64,000 nucleotides of DNA from Vibrio ezurae NBRC 102218 (GTDB taxonomy: Bacteria > Pseudomonadota > Gammaproteobacteria > Enterobacterales > Vibrionaceae): the NCBI RefSeq assembly GCF_000467185.1, contig NZ_BATM01000045.1, positions 48,765 through 112,764 of the forward strand. Reading direction: 5' to 3'. Under the pieces are notes generated by a model. That model was not told where the DNA came from. It did no database searches and worked only from the letters and a program-made list of their open reading frames with translations. This document shows, one piece after another, positions 1 to 9,685 of the stretch; positions within the stretch are counted from its first letter, which is position 1, and every line of letters starts with the position of its first letter. Made by a program: the position numbers and the translations under genes.

Positions 1-2276
1 TCCTCAAGAGTCACATTTGCATCTTTTAACGCCTGCTCCGCCTGACGATACACAGTAATATCACTAAAGCTCATCGCAAAACCGCCACTAGGCATCGGGT
101 TGCCTTGCACTTCAATCACTCGCCCATCGGCTCTTTGACGAGAAGAGGTATGGTGACTGCCGCGCTGTAAATGCTCGATTCGGCGCTGTACATGAACCTC
201 GGGATCACCGGGGCCACAAAGCCCTTGTTCAGCATTGTGACGAATAATATCGGCAATCGGTCTACCCACCTGAATCAAGCCCACCGGAAAATCAAACAGC
301 TCAATGTAACGCTGATTCCAAGCCACCAGCCTAAGCTGTTTATCTACTACCGCAATACCTTGTTCTATGTGTTCAATCGCCCCTTGCAATAAGCTACGGC
401 TAAAATCGTACAGCTCGGAGGCTTCATCCACTATGGTAGCCACTTCTTCCAACTGCATGTTCTTACCCTGCAAGGCAGAAGTAAGCACTAACTTTGCCGA
501 AGAGGCACCAAATACGCCCGCCAATACTCGCTCGGTATGTCTTATCAGGGTTGAAGGTGCGTATTGATTTGGCATCAGCACCTGTTCTTGCTGACTCCAA
601 AACTGGTTAAAGGCACTGCGCACTCTTTGCCTGCCAACAAACTTGGATGCCACCAGCTCAAGCTCTGCCACTGTGACTCGGCTTTGGTAAAGGCTAGTAT
701 TATCCGATTCAGGAAGTGGCGAGCCGACAAAAGCCGCCGATTGTAAGCGCTCACTAATGTTTGAACGGGTTAATATCGAGACCAGTACATAACAGGCGCT
801 ATTGGCGCTAATGCTGAGCAACATGCCCCAATCGGAGTTTTTGATCTGCAAATCTGCCAATAACTCTGGCGGGGAAATAATCCAAATTAGGATATTAGTT
901 TGTGCATCTCCGGCCAAAATACCGGTTTGGCTCATCAGCGTTACTAGCCACAATACAAAGCCCACCACTAAACCCACATACACGCCATTGCGATTACCGT
1001 GTCGCCAATACATACCCCCGAGTAATGCTGGGGCAAATTGAGTTACGGCGGCAAAAGAGAGAAAGCCAATCGCCGACAAACTGCCAATGCTATCGAGCAC
1101 CTGATAAAAGAACCACGCCCCAACAATCAGTAGCACAATCAAGATGCGGCGAATCACTAAGAGACGCCCAGAGAAATGACGGAAGTTATGTTGCGACAGT
1201 TTCATTCTGCGCAATAGCAGTGGCATAACTAAATCATTGGACACCATGATTGCTAACGCAATAGTCGAGACAATCACCATGCCACTGGCCGCCGATACGC
1301 CACCAATAAACGCCAGTAACGCTACCCCATCCGCGCCCATGGCAAGGGGAAGACTAATCACATAACTATCGGCTGAACTGCCCGGCAATAAACTGGAACC
1401 GACCCACGCAATCGGCAATACAAACAAACCCATCAAACCTAAATAAGCCGGAAATACGCGGCGCGCGGTGTGTAAATCGTGCGCTCTTTCGTTTTCTACC
1501 ACCATGGTATGAAACTGCCTAGGCAAACAAAAAATTGCCATCATGGTCAGTAAGGTGTGAATCAATAAGGTAGGAATATTGGGGGCGGCGTAGGTTTGCT
1601 TTGCCACCTCCCACAATTGAATGTCTGTGCGTTGCAGTACCACCAGCACCACAAACAAACCGACAAACAAAAAAGCCACTAGTTTGACGATAGACTCAAA
1701 CGCAATCGCCATCATCATGCCGCGGTGATGCTCAGTATTATCAATATGGCGCGTACCAAACAAGGCAGTAAACGCGGCTAATGCAATCACCATCAACCAA
1801 GAAACATGATATTTATCTGCGCCCGCTTCACCCAATACTTCAGGTACCGCCAGCTCAATGCCCATCATAATGCCGCGCATCTGCAAGGCGATGTAAGGCA
1901 AGATACCGACCACTGAGATCAAGGTGACAAAGACCGCTAAGCCTTGCGCTTTGCCATAACGAGCCGCAATAAAATCAGCGATGGAGTTAATGTGCTCCCG
2001 CTTTGCCACCAAAATCATGCGCGCTAATACGCGCCAGAAAAACACAAAGACAATGATAGGAGCGAGATAAACAGGCAGGAATGCCCAAGGGTTATTGGCG
2101 GCTTGGCCTACCGTACCAAAAAAGGTCCAAGAGGTGCAGTAAACCGCAATCGACAGGCTATAAATCCACGGACGCCAATTGGCTAGCCATTGTGGTCGCT
2201 TATCCCCATACCATGCGATTAAAAAGAGCAACACCAAATAAAGCAGTGATGCGGGGACAATTACCCATCCTTGCAT
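1..2276 (-). CDS. crbS: CrbS-type sensor kinase (SLC5 symporter-PAS N-terminal part), cut by window edge
   Basis: The gene reads leftwards from an ATG at 2276 and runs off the window without a stop. The start encodes MQGWVIVPASLLYLVLLFLI and continues as about 13 hydrophobic segments of a sodium/solute symporter (SLC5/PutP) domain, including WTFFGTVGQAANNPWAF. From about residue 630 a PAS domain follows (GIAVVDKQLRLVAWNQRYIE, then MPSGGFAMSFSDIT). The histidine-kinase and receiver domains expected for this family lie outside the window. Known for the family: CrbS with its response regulator CrbR switches on acs for acetate use in Vibrio (the acetate switch). The acs gene is 4 kb away here, which supports the name. 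The symporter domain may also move a solute. The call on the visible part is confident; an intact downstream half is assumed. Confidence 0.85.
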   Translation of the reverse strand, partial: MQGWVIVPASLLYLVLLFLIAWYGDKRPQWLANWRPWIYSLSIAVYCTSWTFFGTVGQAANNPWAFLPVYLAPIIVFVFFWRVLARMILVAKREHINSIADFIAARYGKAQGLAVFVTLISVVGILPYIALQMRGIMMGIELAVPEVLGEAGADKYHVSWLMVIALAAFTALFGTRHIDNTEHHRGMMMAIAFESIVKLVAFLFVGLFVVLVVLQRTDIQLWEVAKQTYAAPNIPTLLIHTLLTMMAIFCLPRQFHTMVVENERAHDLHTARRVFPAYLGLMGLFVLPIAWVGSSLLPGSSADSYVISLPLAMGADGVALLAFIGGVSAASGMVIVSTIALAIMVSNDLVMPLLLRRMKLSQHNFRHFSGRLLVIRRILIVLLIVGAWFFYQVLDSIGSLSAIGFLSFAAVTQFAPALLGGMYWRHGNRNGVYVGLVVGFVLWLVTLMSQTGILAGDAQTNILIWIISPPELLADLQIKNSDWGMLLSISANSACYVLVSILTRSNISERLQSAAFVGSPLPESDNTSLYQSRVTVAELELVASKFVGRQRVRSAFNQFWSQQEQVLMPNQYAPSTLIRHTERVLAGVFGASSAKLVLTSALQGKNMQLEEVATIVDEASELYDFSRSLLQGAIEHIEQGIAVVDKQLRLVAWNQRYIELFDFPVGLIQVGRPIADIIRHNAEQGLCGPGDPEVHVQRRIEHLQRGSHHTSSRQRADGRVIEVQGNPMPSGGFAMSFSDITVYRQAEQALKDANVTLE

Positions 2277-2400
2277 AAGTCATCCTTAACTCGTATCAAC
2301 GTTCATCTCACTCGCAAATCCACTGCATTGAAAAGTACCGACAACATCGGCAAGTAGATTTATTGCTATAAGACTAGTCAAGGATCGCTTTATAGTTCAG

Positions 2401-3585
2401 TTAGTTAGCTTGTTTTTGTGGTTCAATGCTCACTTCTTCAATATTGCTCGCTGGCGCATCCAGTTTGATGAACATAGCCAGAACCCCCATCGCCGACATC
2501 GCCCAAAATACATTCGCTCCCCATAGCTCGTAACCCCAACCACTCAAGGCGGTCATGGCAGCCATTACCACCCCAAGCGGAATGGCATTGTATAGCGCCT
2601 GCAGCGCCACCATTTTGTTTGCTGGCGAGTTTTGGATATAACGAATAGCAGCAATATGCGCCAAAGCAAAAGTGATGCCGTGAAGTAGTTGTATTAGCAC
2701 TAGCGCAAACAACATAGTAGTCGAAGCGGTTAAGCCCCAACGCACGATCACACCGGCAGAAGCGACTAAAAACAGAGCGCGCAGTGACCACTTACCAAAC
2801 CAGCGATTGCTAAAGGCAAAAATCGCCACTTCGGCAATCACACCTAAGCTCCACAGATAGCCGATAATGTCAGCAGTGTAGCCCGCTTCTTTCCAGTGAA
2901 TAGAGCTAAATCCATAGTAAGCAGCGTGACTGCCCTGAATCAGCGCAATCAAAGCAATAAACTTAATCACTGGCCATTCACGCAATAACTGGCTCAGTTT
3001 TGGTCGCTTCGATTCAGTATTGCCTTGTGTCACTGGCATCGGCGTAGGATTGCGCATCGACACTAAAATAGAAAATGCAATCCCGGCTAAAGCGGTATAC
3101 ACAATGAAATCCACGCCAAAGTGCGCCACCAGAAAACCTACCACCGTCGAGCCGACAATAAAGGCAATCGAACCCCACAGACGAGTTCGACCATAGTCGA
3201 GCATTTTTAAGCGTGCATAGTGATTCGCCATTGCATCAGACAGCGGCACTATCGGCCCGCAACACAGGTTAAACAAAATGGTCGCCACCGCCATGAGCCA
3301 AAAACTGCCACCGGTAAAAAAGTGGAAGGCAATAAATGCCAGCGAGGCCAAACTCAATACGCGCAAGGTCGGAATTAAATGCTCAACCTTATGGATGCGA
3401 GGCGTAATCACTAGGTTGGCGACACAACGCGTAGCAAAAGCAATACCGAGCAACAAGCCAATGTCAGATGCAGAAATACCTTGGTCTTTAAACCATAACG
3501 CCCAAAACGGCAGGTACACGCCATAGGCAAAAAAGAACCCCAAGAAATACTGGGAAATCCACGCATAAGGTGATGGCTTCAACAT
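2401..3585 (-). CDS. MFS permease of the 3-phenylpropionate (HcaT-like) family
   Basis: 394 residues with 12 predicted transmembrane segments, beginning MLKPSPYAWISQYFLGFFFA. The opening, with WALWFKDQGISASDIGLLLG, is typical of HcaT / nucleoside-symporter-like MFS proteins. The substrate cannot be read from sequence; HcaT-type proteins in vibrios are annotated as 3-phenylpropionate transporters only by homology. It lies upstream of crbS on the same strand with a 124-bp gap, and divergent from the DUF294 gene. It occupies a place near acs where other proteobacteria often carry the acetate permease actP, so a role in carboxylate uptake is a guess worth noting. Inner membrane protein. Confidence 0.75.
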   Translation of the reverse strand: MLKPSPYAWISQYFLGFFFAYGVYLPFWALWFKDQGISASDIGLLLGIAFATRCVANLVITPRIHKVEHLIPTLRVLSLASLAFIAFHFFTGGSFWLMAVATILFNLCCGPIVPLSDAMANHYARLKMLDYGRTRLWGSIAFIVGSTVVGFLVAHFGVDFIVYTALAGIAFSILVSMRNPTPMPVTQGNTESKRPKLSQLLREWPVIKFIALIALIQGSHAAYYGFSSIHWKEAGYTADIIGYLWSLGVIAEVAIFAFSNRWFGKWSLRALFLVASAGVIVRWGLTASTTMLFALVLIQLLHGITFALAHIAAIRYIQNSPANKMVALQALYNAIPLGVVMAAMTALSGWGYELWGANVFWAMSAMGVLAMFIKLDAPASNIEEVSIEPQKQAN

Positions 3586-3774
3586 TCATAATCCAACAAT
3601 AAACTGATTTAGGGCGCAATTATGAAGTGAACCTTGTGGAATAAAAAGGGATAACTGTTATTTCACCTTTTCCCTATTCGGCCAATCCCTATTAGACCAA
3701 AGTCGTCTGGAGCTTATTGGAGAATTTGGCACACTAGTCACTATTAAGGTTTGTCGCCAAAGGATGAAGTCTGC

Positions 3775-5595
3775 ATGCCTGAGAAATTTAATACCCAACA
3801 TCCCCCTTTTGACCGCCTCAACTCGCAGCAAATAAAGCAGTTGAAGGCTTCGTTAGACATTGCCTACTTCCGCGCTGGCGATATTTTGATAGACAGCGGG
3901 CAATCCAGCACCCACTTATATGTGCTAATTAAAGGCGCCGTAGAAGAAAGGCAGCAAAGCGAAGTGTTTGCTCACTACGGACACGATGATCTTTTTGATG
4001 TGCGCTCACTGTTTGAGGGAAAAGTTCGCCACCAATACGTCGCCCTAGAAGATGTATTGTGTTACCTACTGCCCAGTAAGGTTTTTCTTGAGCTGTTCAA
4101 CAAGAATCAATCCTTTGCTGACTATTTTGATAGCCGTTTATCTAAGCGCCAACAACTCATTACCGAAGCCAAAAAACAGCAAAACCTTGCCGAATTTATT
4201 CTGACTAAAGTGGATGAGTCTATCTATCATCCTCCATTAATTTTAACGCCAGACACCAGTATCCAACAGGCAACTGTACTGCTCAACAATGATGATATTG
4301 ATGCCGCATTAGTTGAACTTGCCGCAGACGATCCCCGATTACAGCAAGCACCTAACGCCTCTCCGTATGCCATAGTCACCCGCACTAACCTGCTGCATTC
4401 TCTAGTATTACAACAGCTAACAATGAGCACGCCTGTAGCGGATATCTCTACCTTCCCCGTTTATGAAATCAAGCAAGGTGACTTTGTATTTAACGCTATG
4501 CTCACCATGACTCGCCACAAAATGAAGCGAGTCATGGTGGTTAAAGACAAACAAGCGGTTGGCATGTTGGATTTGACCCAGATACTCAGCTCATTCTCTT
4601 CGCACTCTCACGTTTTAAGCCTGAGTATTGCCCGAGCAAAAAGCATCGCAGAGCTAGCGCAAACCTCACAACGTCAAAATGACTTTGTAAAAAGCTTATT
4701 GGTGAATGGCATACGCACTCGATTCATCATGGAGCTTATTTCGGTACTCAATGAGCAGATTATTGAGAAAGCCTTTCAGCTAATTGTGCCTAAAGAAGTT
4801 CAGCCGCACTGCTGTCTACTGGTATTAGGCTCTGAGGGGCGCGGTGAACAAGTGCTAAAAACCGATCAAGACAATGCCCTAATTATTGAAGAGGGTTATG
4901 AGTGGTCGCAGTGCCAGTCAGTGATGAACGAACTCACCGAAACCTTATTGCAACTTGGCTACCCACTGTGCCCCGGTCAAGTCATGGTGAATAACCCGCT
5001 TTGGGTGGCAACCCAGAGTCAATGGCAACACAAAGTAACGCAATGGATAGCCATGAGTAATGCCGGCTCGGTGATGCAACTTGCCATATTCTCCGATGCC
5101 CTGCCTGTAGCTGGCAATAAACAGCTTGTTGATCCAGTTTTAGACGCCTTGCATACTAGCCTAAAAGGGCGAATGCTCACCCTATCGGACTTTGTCAAAC
5201 CTGCGCTGCAATTCTCTGTGCCATTAACCCTATTTGGCAAAGTAAAAGCGCGCAAAGATGGCTTAGACATCAAGCAAGGTGGCATTTTTTCTATTGTGCA
5301 TGGCATTCGAGCACTAGCGTTAGAGCATGATATTCGTCAGCGTAATACCTTTGATCGAATCCAAGCTCTGCATCAACTTGGTTGTCTTGAAAGTGACACT
5401 GCCGATAACCTCAGTGAAGCCTTAAAACTCTTTTGTAAACTGCGTCTAGCTCAACAACTAGCACATCAAGATGCGTCAAATAATCTCGACCTCAACGCCT
5501 TAGACAGAACCGAACGAGACCTGCTCAGACATAGCTTGCATGTGGTGAAAAAATTTAAGCAATTCCTTAGCTATCACTATCAGATAAGGGATTAA
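3775..5595 (+). CDS. CNMP-binding / CBS / DUF294 nucleotidyltransferase-like signalling protein
   Basis: 606 residues from ATG 3775, preceded by AAGGA at 3759-3763; an in-frame TTG at 3751 is possible but has no good ribosome site. Order of domains: cyclic-nucleotide-binding fold (about residues 15-125), a pair of CBS motifs (about 150-285), then a GlnD-like DUF294 nucleotidyltransferase domain. The last has LGSEGRGEQ followed by TDQDNALI near residues 350-370, the G-S-x(2)-R ... D-x-D signature of this superfamily, and the DUF294_C helical domain to the end. The family is thought to sense nucleotides; its target is unknown. The stop is 2 bp from the next ATG, so it forms an operon with the exonuclease. 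Genes of this pair commonly sit by acs/actP, suggesting a role in acetate metabolism (inference). Confidence 0.85.
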   Translation: MPEKFNTQHPPFDRLNSQQIKQLKASLDIAYFRAGDILIDSGQSSTHLYVLIKGAVEERQQSEVFAHYGHDDLFDVRSLFEGKVRHQYVALEDVLCYLLPSKVFLELFNKNQSFADYFDSRLSKRQQLITEAKKQQNLAEFILTKVDESIYHPPLILTPDTSIQQATVLLNNDDIDAALVELAADDPRLQQAPNASPYAIVTRTNLLHSLVLQQLTMSTPVADISTFPVYEIKQGDFVFNAMLTMTRHKMKRVMVVKDKQAVGMLDLTQILSSFSSHSHVLSLSIARAKSIAELAQTSQRQNDFVKSLLVNGIRTRFIMELISVLNEQIIEKAFQLIVPKEVQPHCCLLVLGSEGRGEQVLKTDQDNALIIEEGYEWSQCQSVMNELTETLLQLGYPLCPGQVMVNNPLWVATQSQWQHKVTQWIAMSNAGSVMQLAIFSDALPVAGNKQLVDPVLDALHTSLKGRMLTLSDFVKPALQFSVPLTLFGKVKARKDGLDIKQGGIFSIVHGIRALALEHDIRQRNTFDRIQALHQLGCLESDTADNLSEALKLFCKLRLAQQLAHQDASNNLDLNALDRTERDLLRHSLHVVKKFKQFLSYHYQIRD

Positions 5596-5597
5596 TT

Positions 5598-6236
5598 ATG
5601 AACTGTTTACTGAAACAATACTGGCATTGGAAACTGCAAGGCTCCCCTTTTCAGTCATTATTTACACACAGCGATAGTGACAATAACGAATACGTCTCCA
5701 TTGATTGTGAGACCACCAGCTTAGAGCCCACCCGAGCGGAGCTTGTCACCATTGCCGCCACTAAGATTATTGATAATCGAGTCATCACTAGCGCCCCATT
5801 GCACATCAAACTCAAAGCCCCGCAGTCATTAGACGAAAGTTCAATAAAGGTGCATCAAATACGCCATCAAGACCTTGGTGATGGCTTAGATGAAAAAGAA
5901 GCGCTACAGCAGTTGCTCGATTTTATCGGCCAGCGCCCTATTGTGGGCTATCACATTCGTTACGATAAACGCATTTTGGATATTGCGTTTAAAAAGCATT
6001 TTGGCTTTCCATTGCCCAACAGCATTATTGAAGTCAGCCACATCTACCAACAAAAGCTCGAAAGACACCTGCAAAACGCCTACTTCGACCTAAGCCTTGA
6101 AGCCATTTGCCGTCATTTAGAATTGCCGATACGAGATCATCACAACGCACTGCAAGATGCGATCACCGCCGCCTTGGTTTTTGTGCGCCTCACCAAAGGT
6201 GATCTGCCCAGTCTTAACATGCCTCATATCAAGTAA
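5598..6236 (+). CDS. DEDDh 3'-5' exonuclease, DnaQ-like
   Basis: 212 residues. ExoI motif DCETTSLEP near residue 36, ExoII region around VGYHIRYDKRILD, and ExoIII motif HHNALQDA near residue 181 give the D-E-D-D set with the histidine of the DEDDh class, as in the epsilon subunit of DNA polymerase III. It is shorter than replicative DnaQ and lacks its polymerase-binding tail. The gene begins 2 bp after the DUF294 stop and precedes acs by 194 bp, the same grouping seen in other gammaproteobacteria. Its substrate is unknown; nucleotide or DNA-end processing are both possible. Confidence 0.85.
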   Translation: MNCLLKQYWHWKLQGSPFQSLFTHSDSDNNEYVSIDCETTSLEPTRAELVTIAATKIIDNRVITSAPLHIKLKAPQSLDESSIKVHQIRHQDLGDGLDEKEALQQLLDFIGQRPIVGYHIRYDKRILDIAFKKHFGFPLPNSIIEVSHIYQQKLERHLQNAYFDLSLEAICRHLELPIRDHHNALQDAITAALVFVRLTKGDLPSLNMPHIK

Positions 6237-6430
6237 AGATCAGCCTCTCAACTTACAAAATAACGGTTAATTTTCACGGTGATAACGCTCATCTCATCCT
6301 AAAGTCTAATTGTGGAAATAGCCTAGGTAATAGAAAGTGATATCTATTACTTATACCAATCGTCAGATAGCGAAACAGCGGTTAAGCCAGCGCAGTTAAA
6401 AAAATAGCCGTATTCACAAGGAGATCAGCA

Positions 6431-8380
6431 ATGAGTGAAACCCACATCTATCCAGTAAAACAGAACATAAAATCTGTCACCCATGCAGACAACGATACCT
6501 ACTTGAGCATGTATCAGCAGTCCGTCAGTAACCCAGAAGCATTTTGGGCGGAGCATGGCAAAATTGTCGACTGGATTAAGCCCTTCACTAAAGTCAAAGA
6601 AACCTCTTTTGACACTGGGCATGTAGGTATCAAATGGTTTGAAGATGGCACCTTGAACGTATCGGCCAACTGTATTGACCGTCACCTTGCGACGCGCGGC
6701 GACGAAGTAGCGATTATTTGGGAAGGCGATGACCCCGCCGACGATAAAACCCTCACCTTTAATGAACTGCACCAACAAGTGTGTTTATTTTCTAATGCAC
6801 TAAAAGCCGAAGGTGTAAAAAAAGGCGATGTTGTCTGCCTGTATATGCCAATGGTTCCCGAAGCGGCCGTCGCGATGCTGGCATGTACCCGCATTGGCGC
6901 GGTGCATACTGTAGTGTTTGGTGGTTTCTCACCTGAAGCACTGGCAGGACGCATTGACGATTCAGATGCAACAGTCGTGATTACCGCCGACGAAGGTGTG
7001 CGTGGTGGACGCGCGGTGCCACTCAAGAAAAACGTAGACCAAGCGTTGAGCAACCCCAATGTCACAACCATAAATAAAGTGATTGTTTTTCAGCGCACTG
7101 GCGCGGATGTGGCTTGGAATGCCGATGTGGATGTTTGGTGGCATGACGCTATCGCCAATGTAGACGCGGATTGTCCTCCTGAAGAAATGAACGCCGAAGA
7201 TCCCCTATTTATCCTTTACACCTCTGGTTCAACGGGCAAACCTAAAGGGGTACTGCACACCACTGGCGGCTACCTTGTGTATGCCACTATGACCTTTAAA
7301 TACATCTTTGATTACCAGCCTGATGACATATTCTGGTGTACCGCTGATGTAGGCTGGATAACCGGTCACTCATACCTAGTGTATGGCCCTCTTGCCAATG
7401 GCGCGACCACCATCTTATTTGAAGGTGTCCCTAATTATCCCAACACTAGCCGCATGAGTGAAGTGGTCGATAAGCACCAAGTCACGCTTCTCTATACAGC
7501 GCCGACCGCTATCCGCGCGTTAATGGCAAAAGGTGATGAAGCCATTCAAGGCACCAGCCGCGACAGCTTGCGCATTATGGGCTCAGTGGGTGAACCGATT
7601 AACCCAGAAGCGTGGGAGTGGTATTACAACACTATCGGTGATGCAAAATCGCCAATTGTGGATACTTGGTGGCAAACCGAAACCGGTGGAATCCTCATCT
7701 CACCACTTCCGGGGGCAACAGACCTAAAACCGGGCTCTGCCACTCGTCCATTCTTTGGCGTGCAACCTGCGCTGGTGGATAACATGGGGAATCTGATTGA
7801 AGGTGAAGCGTCAGGCAACTTGGTGATTCTGGATTCATGGCCGGGCCAAATGCGCACTGTTTATGGCGATCATGACCGATTTGAACAAACCTATTTCTCT
7901 ACCTTCCAAGGCATGTACTTTACTGGAGATGGCGCACGACGAGATGAAGACGGTTACTACTGGATAACAGGACGTGTGGACGATGTACTGAATGTATCCG
8001 GTCACCGCATGGGGACCGCCGAACTAGAATCGGCATTAGTCGCGCACGATAAAATTGCTGAAGCCGCTATTGTGGGCGTTCCACACGATATTAAAGGCCA
8101 AGCCATTTACGCTTACATCACTCTCAATGCCGATGAATACCCAAGTGCGGAACTGCACAAAGAAGTGAAAGAATGGGTAAGAAAAGAAATTGGCCCGATT
8201 GCCGTTCCGGATACTTTGCACTGGACAGATTCGCTACCCAAAACCCGTTCCGGTAAGATCATGCGCCGTATTTTGCGCAAAATTGCCACCGGAGATACCA
8301 GCAATCTTGGTGATACCTCAACACTGGCCGACCCAAGCGTGGTAGAAAAATTGATCTCAGAGAAAGGTGAACTGGTATAA
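6431..8380 (+). CDS. acs: acetyl-CoA synthetase
   Basis: 649 residues, the usual length. Makes acetyl-CoA from acetate, ATP and CoA through acetyl-AMP. Visible adenylate-forming motifs: [11 protein letters not shown] (phosphate-binding loop), [26 protein letters not shown] with the hinge aspartate, and [11 protein letters not shown], whose lysine is residue 609, the site acetylated by Pat-type enzymes in enterics. Start ATG 6431 has AAGGAG at 6418-6423. The upstream 194 bp should carry the CrbR-controlled promoter; I see no certain binding site. A strong terminator follows. Confidence 0.97.
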   Translation: MSETHIYPVKQNIKSVTHADNDTYLSMYQQSVSNPEAFWAEHGKIVDWIKPFTKVKETSFDTGHVGIKWFEDGTLNVSANCIDRHLATRGDEVAIIWEGDDPADDKTLTFNELHQQVCLFSNALKAEGVKKGDVVCLYMPMVPEAAVAMLACTRIGAVHTVVFGGFSPEALAGRIDDSDATVVITADEGVRGGRAVPLKKNVDQALSNPNVTTINKVIVFQRTGADVAWNADVDVWWHDAIANVDADCPPEEMNAEDPLFILYTSGSTGKPKGVLHTTGGYLVYATMTFKYIFDYQPDDIFWCTADVGWITGHSYLVYGPLANGATTILFEGVPNYPNTSRMSEVVDKHQVTLLYTAPTAIRALMAKGDEAIQGTSRDSLRIMGSVGEPINPEAWEWYYNTIGDAKSPIVDTWWQTETGGILISPLPGATDLKPGSATRPFFGVQPALVDNMGNLIEGEASGNLVILDSWPGQMRTVYGDHDRFEQTYFSTFQGMYFTGDGARRDEDGYYWITGRVDDVLNVSGHRMGTAELESALVAHDKIAEAAIVGVPHDIKGQAIYAYITLNADEYPSAELHKEVKEWVRKEIGPIAVPDTLHWTDSLPKTRSGKIMRRILRKIATGDTSNLGDTSTLADPSVVEKLISEKGELV

Positions 8381-8400
8381 CGACCTATCCTCCTGCCAAT

Positions 8401-8426
8401 AGCCGTCACATCGTGACGGCTTTTTC
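8401..8426 (+). terminator. acs terminator
   Basis: Nine-bp perfect stem AGCCGTCAC / GTGACGGCT with loop ATC, followed by TTTT, 20 bp after the acs stop. Confidence 0.9.
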
Positions 8427-8702
8427 ATTTAAATACGCTTACAAATTAACCATAATAAAATTAAATAGTTAACCTATGCTTATAAAATCAGCATTCTTCA
8501 TAGTTGAATAATGGCAAATCTAGACTAACTTTCAGCCTCTCTTGGGTGATTAGACCAGTAAATTGCTGTTAATTTCGCTGAATTAGCTATAATCATGCGC
8601 TAATTTGTCTTTTGACATAATTCTGACTGGAAATTATTCAGAATTCGTAAAATAATTAAAGGCAACAGTGAATAACTCACATTAACGGAAGATAGCGACA
8701 AG
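8427..8702 (+). promoter_or_regulatory. aroQ-accBC promoter region with a dyad
   Basis: No gene fits in this AT-rich stretch. Two possible promoters are seen: a TATAAT at 8588-8593 with a poor TTGCTG (8563-8568, spacer 19), and a perfect -35 TTGACA at 8612-8617 with a weak TATTCA at 8635-8640 (spacer 17). An inverted repeat AATTCTGA / TCAGAATT (8619-8626 and 8638-8645) covers the second -10 and could be an operator. Expected to drive aroQ-accB-accC; no protein can be named for the dyad. Confidence 0.45.
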
Positions 8703-9152
8703 ATGACGACAAAATCACGTGTTCTACTCCTAAACGGTCCAAACTTAAACCTGCTCGGCAAACGAGAGCCAGAAGTTTATGGTTATGCGACGTTAAATGA
8801 CATTATCAATGATCTGCAACAACAAGCCGATCAAGCTGGAATAGAACTGACCCACGTTCAGTCTAATCGTGAATACGAACTTATAGAAGCTATCCACAAT
8901 GCGATGGGAGAGATTGATTTCATCATCATCAACCCAGCTGCATTCACTCACACCAGTGTCGCGCTAAGAGACGCACTGCTCGGTGTCAATATTCCGTTTA
9001 TTGAAATACACCTATCCAATGTACACGCCAGAGAGCCATTTCGTCATCACTCCTATCTATCCGATAAAGCGGTTGGGGTGATATGTGGGCTAGGCGCACA
9101 GGGATACAACTTCGCATTGTCGGCAGCGAAACAACACCTGCAGGCAAAATAA
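8703..9152 (+). CDS. aroQ: type II 3-dehydroquinate dehydratase
   Basis: 149 residues. Third step of the shikimate pathway, 3-dehydroquinate to 3-dehydroshikimate, in the cytoplasm. Signature [16 protein letters not shown] with the catalytic tyrosine near residue 25 in the flexible lid, [18 protein letters not shown], and [14 protein letters not shown] with the catalytic histidine. Placed directly upstream of accB (54-bp gap), the usual aroQ-accB-accC order in this group. Confidence 0.97.
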   Translation: MTTKSRVLLLNGPNLNLLGKREPEVYGYATLNDIINDLQQQADQAGIELTHVQSNREYELIEAIHNAMGEIDFIIINPAAFTHTSVALRDALLGVNIPFIEIHLSNVHAREPFRHHSYLSDKAVGVICGLGAQGYNFALSAAKQHLQAK

Positions 9153-9206
9153 ATCTGAGCCATCTCGATGACCACGAGAGGCCACACACAAGACAAGAGA
9201 AGAATC

Positions 9207-9671
9207 ATGGACATTCGCAAAATAAAGAAGTTAATCGAACTAGTAGAAGAGTCTGGAATTGCAGAACTTGAGATTTCTGAAGGTGAAGAATCAGTACGCA
9301 TCAGCCGTCACGGCAATGCACCTGTTGCACCAATCCAATATGCAGCAGCACCTGCTCCTGTAGCAGCACCCGCTCCTGTTGCGGCTCCAGCAGCTGCACC
9401 AGTGGCAGAAGCACCTGCGGCAGCACCAGTTGATGCTGGCCATAAAGTTCTTTCTCCAATGGTCGGTACTTTCTACCGCGCTCCTGGTCCAGATACAAAA
9501 TCATTTGTAGAAGTAGGCCAATCTGTTTCTGCTGGCGACACTATCTGTATCGTTGAAGCAATGAAAATGATGAACCAAATTGAAGCCGATAAATCTGGCG
9601 TAGTTACTGCAATTCTTGTTGAAGATGGTGCTCCGGTAGAATTCGACCAAGCTCTGATCGTTATCGAATAA
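9207..9671 (+). CDS. accB: biotin carboxyl carrier protein of acetyl-CoA carboxylase
   Basis: 154 residues from ATG 9207 (protein begins [11 protein letters not shown]). An upstream in-frame ATG at 9168 would add 13 residues unlike the family and is rejected. Layout: N-terminal helix that binds AccC, an Ala/Pro-rich mobile linker (about residues 47-82), and a biotinyl domain with EAMKMMN, biotin on Lys120. Carries biotin between AccC and the AccAD carboxyltransferase in the first step of fatty-acid synthesis. Followed after 14 bp by accC. Confidence 0.97.
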   Translation: MDIRKIKKLIELVEESGIAELEISEGEESVRISRHGNAPVAPIQYAAAPAPVAAPAPVAAPAAAPVAEAPAAAPVDAGHKVLSPMVGTFYRAPGPDTKSFVEVGQSVSAGDTICIVEAMKMMNQIEADKSGVVTAILVEDGAPVEFDQALIVIE

Positions 9672-9685
9672 TAGAGGTCGATATT

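Noticed and set aside
171..2278. Several short plus-strand frames in the first 2.3 kb
   Set aside because: The minus strand carries one continuous symporter-PAS frame through this whole stretch.
3751..3774. TTG start for the DUF294 gene
   Set aside because: ATG 3775 has AAGGA at a proper distance and gives a normal N-terminus.
9168..9206. Upstream ATG for accB
   Set aside because: It adds 13 residues absent from the family; MDIRKIKKL at 9207 is the standard start.
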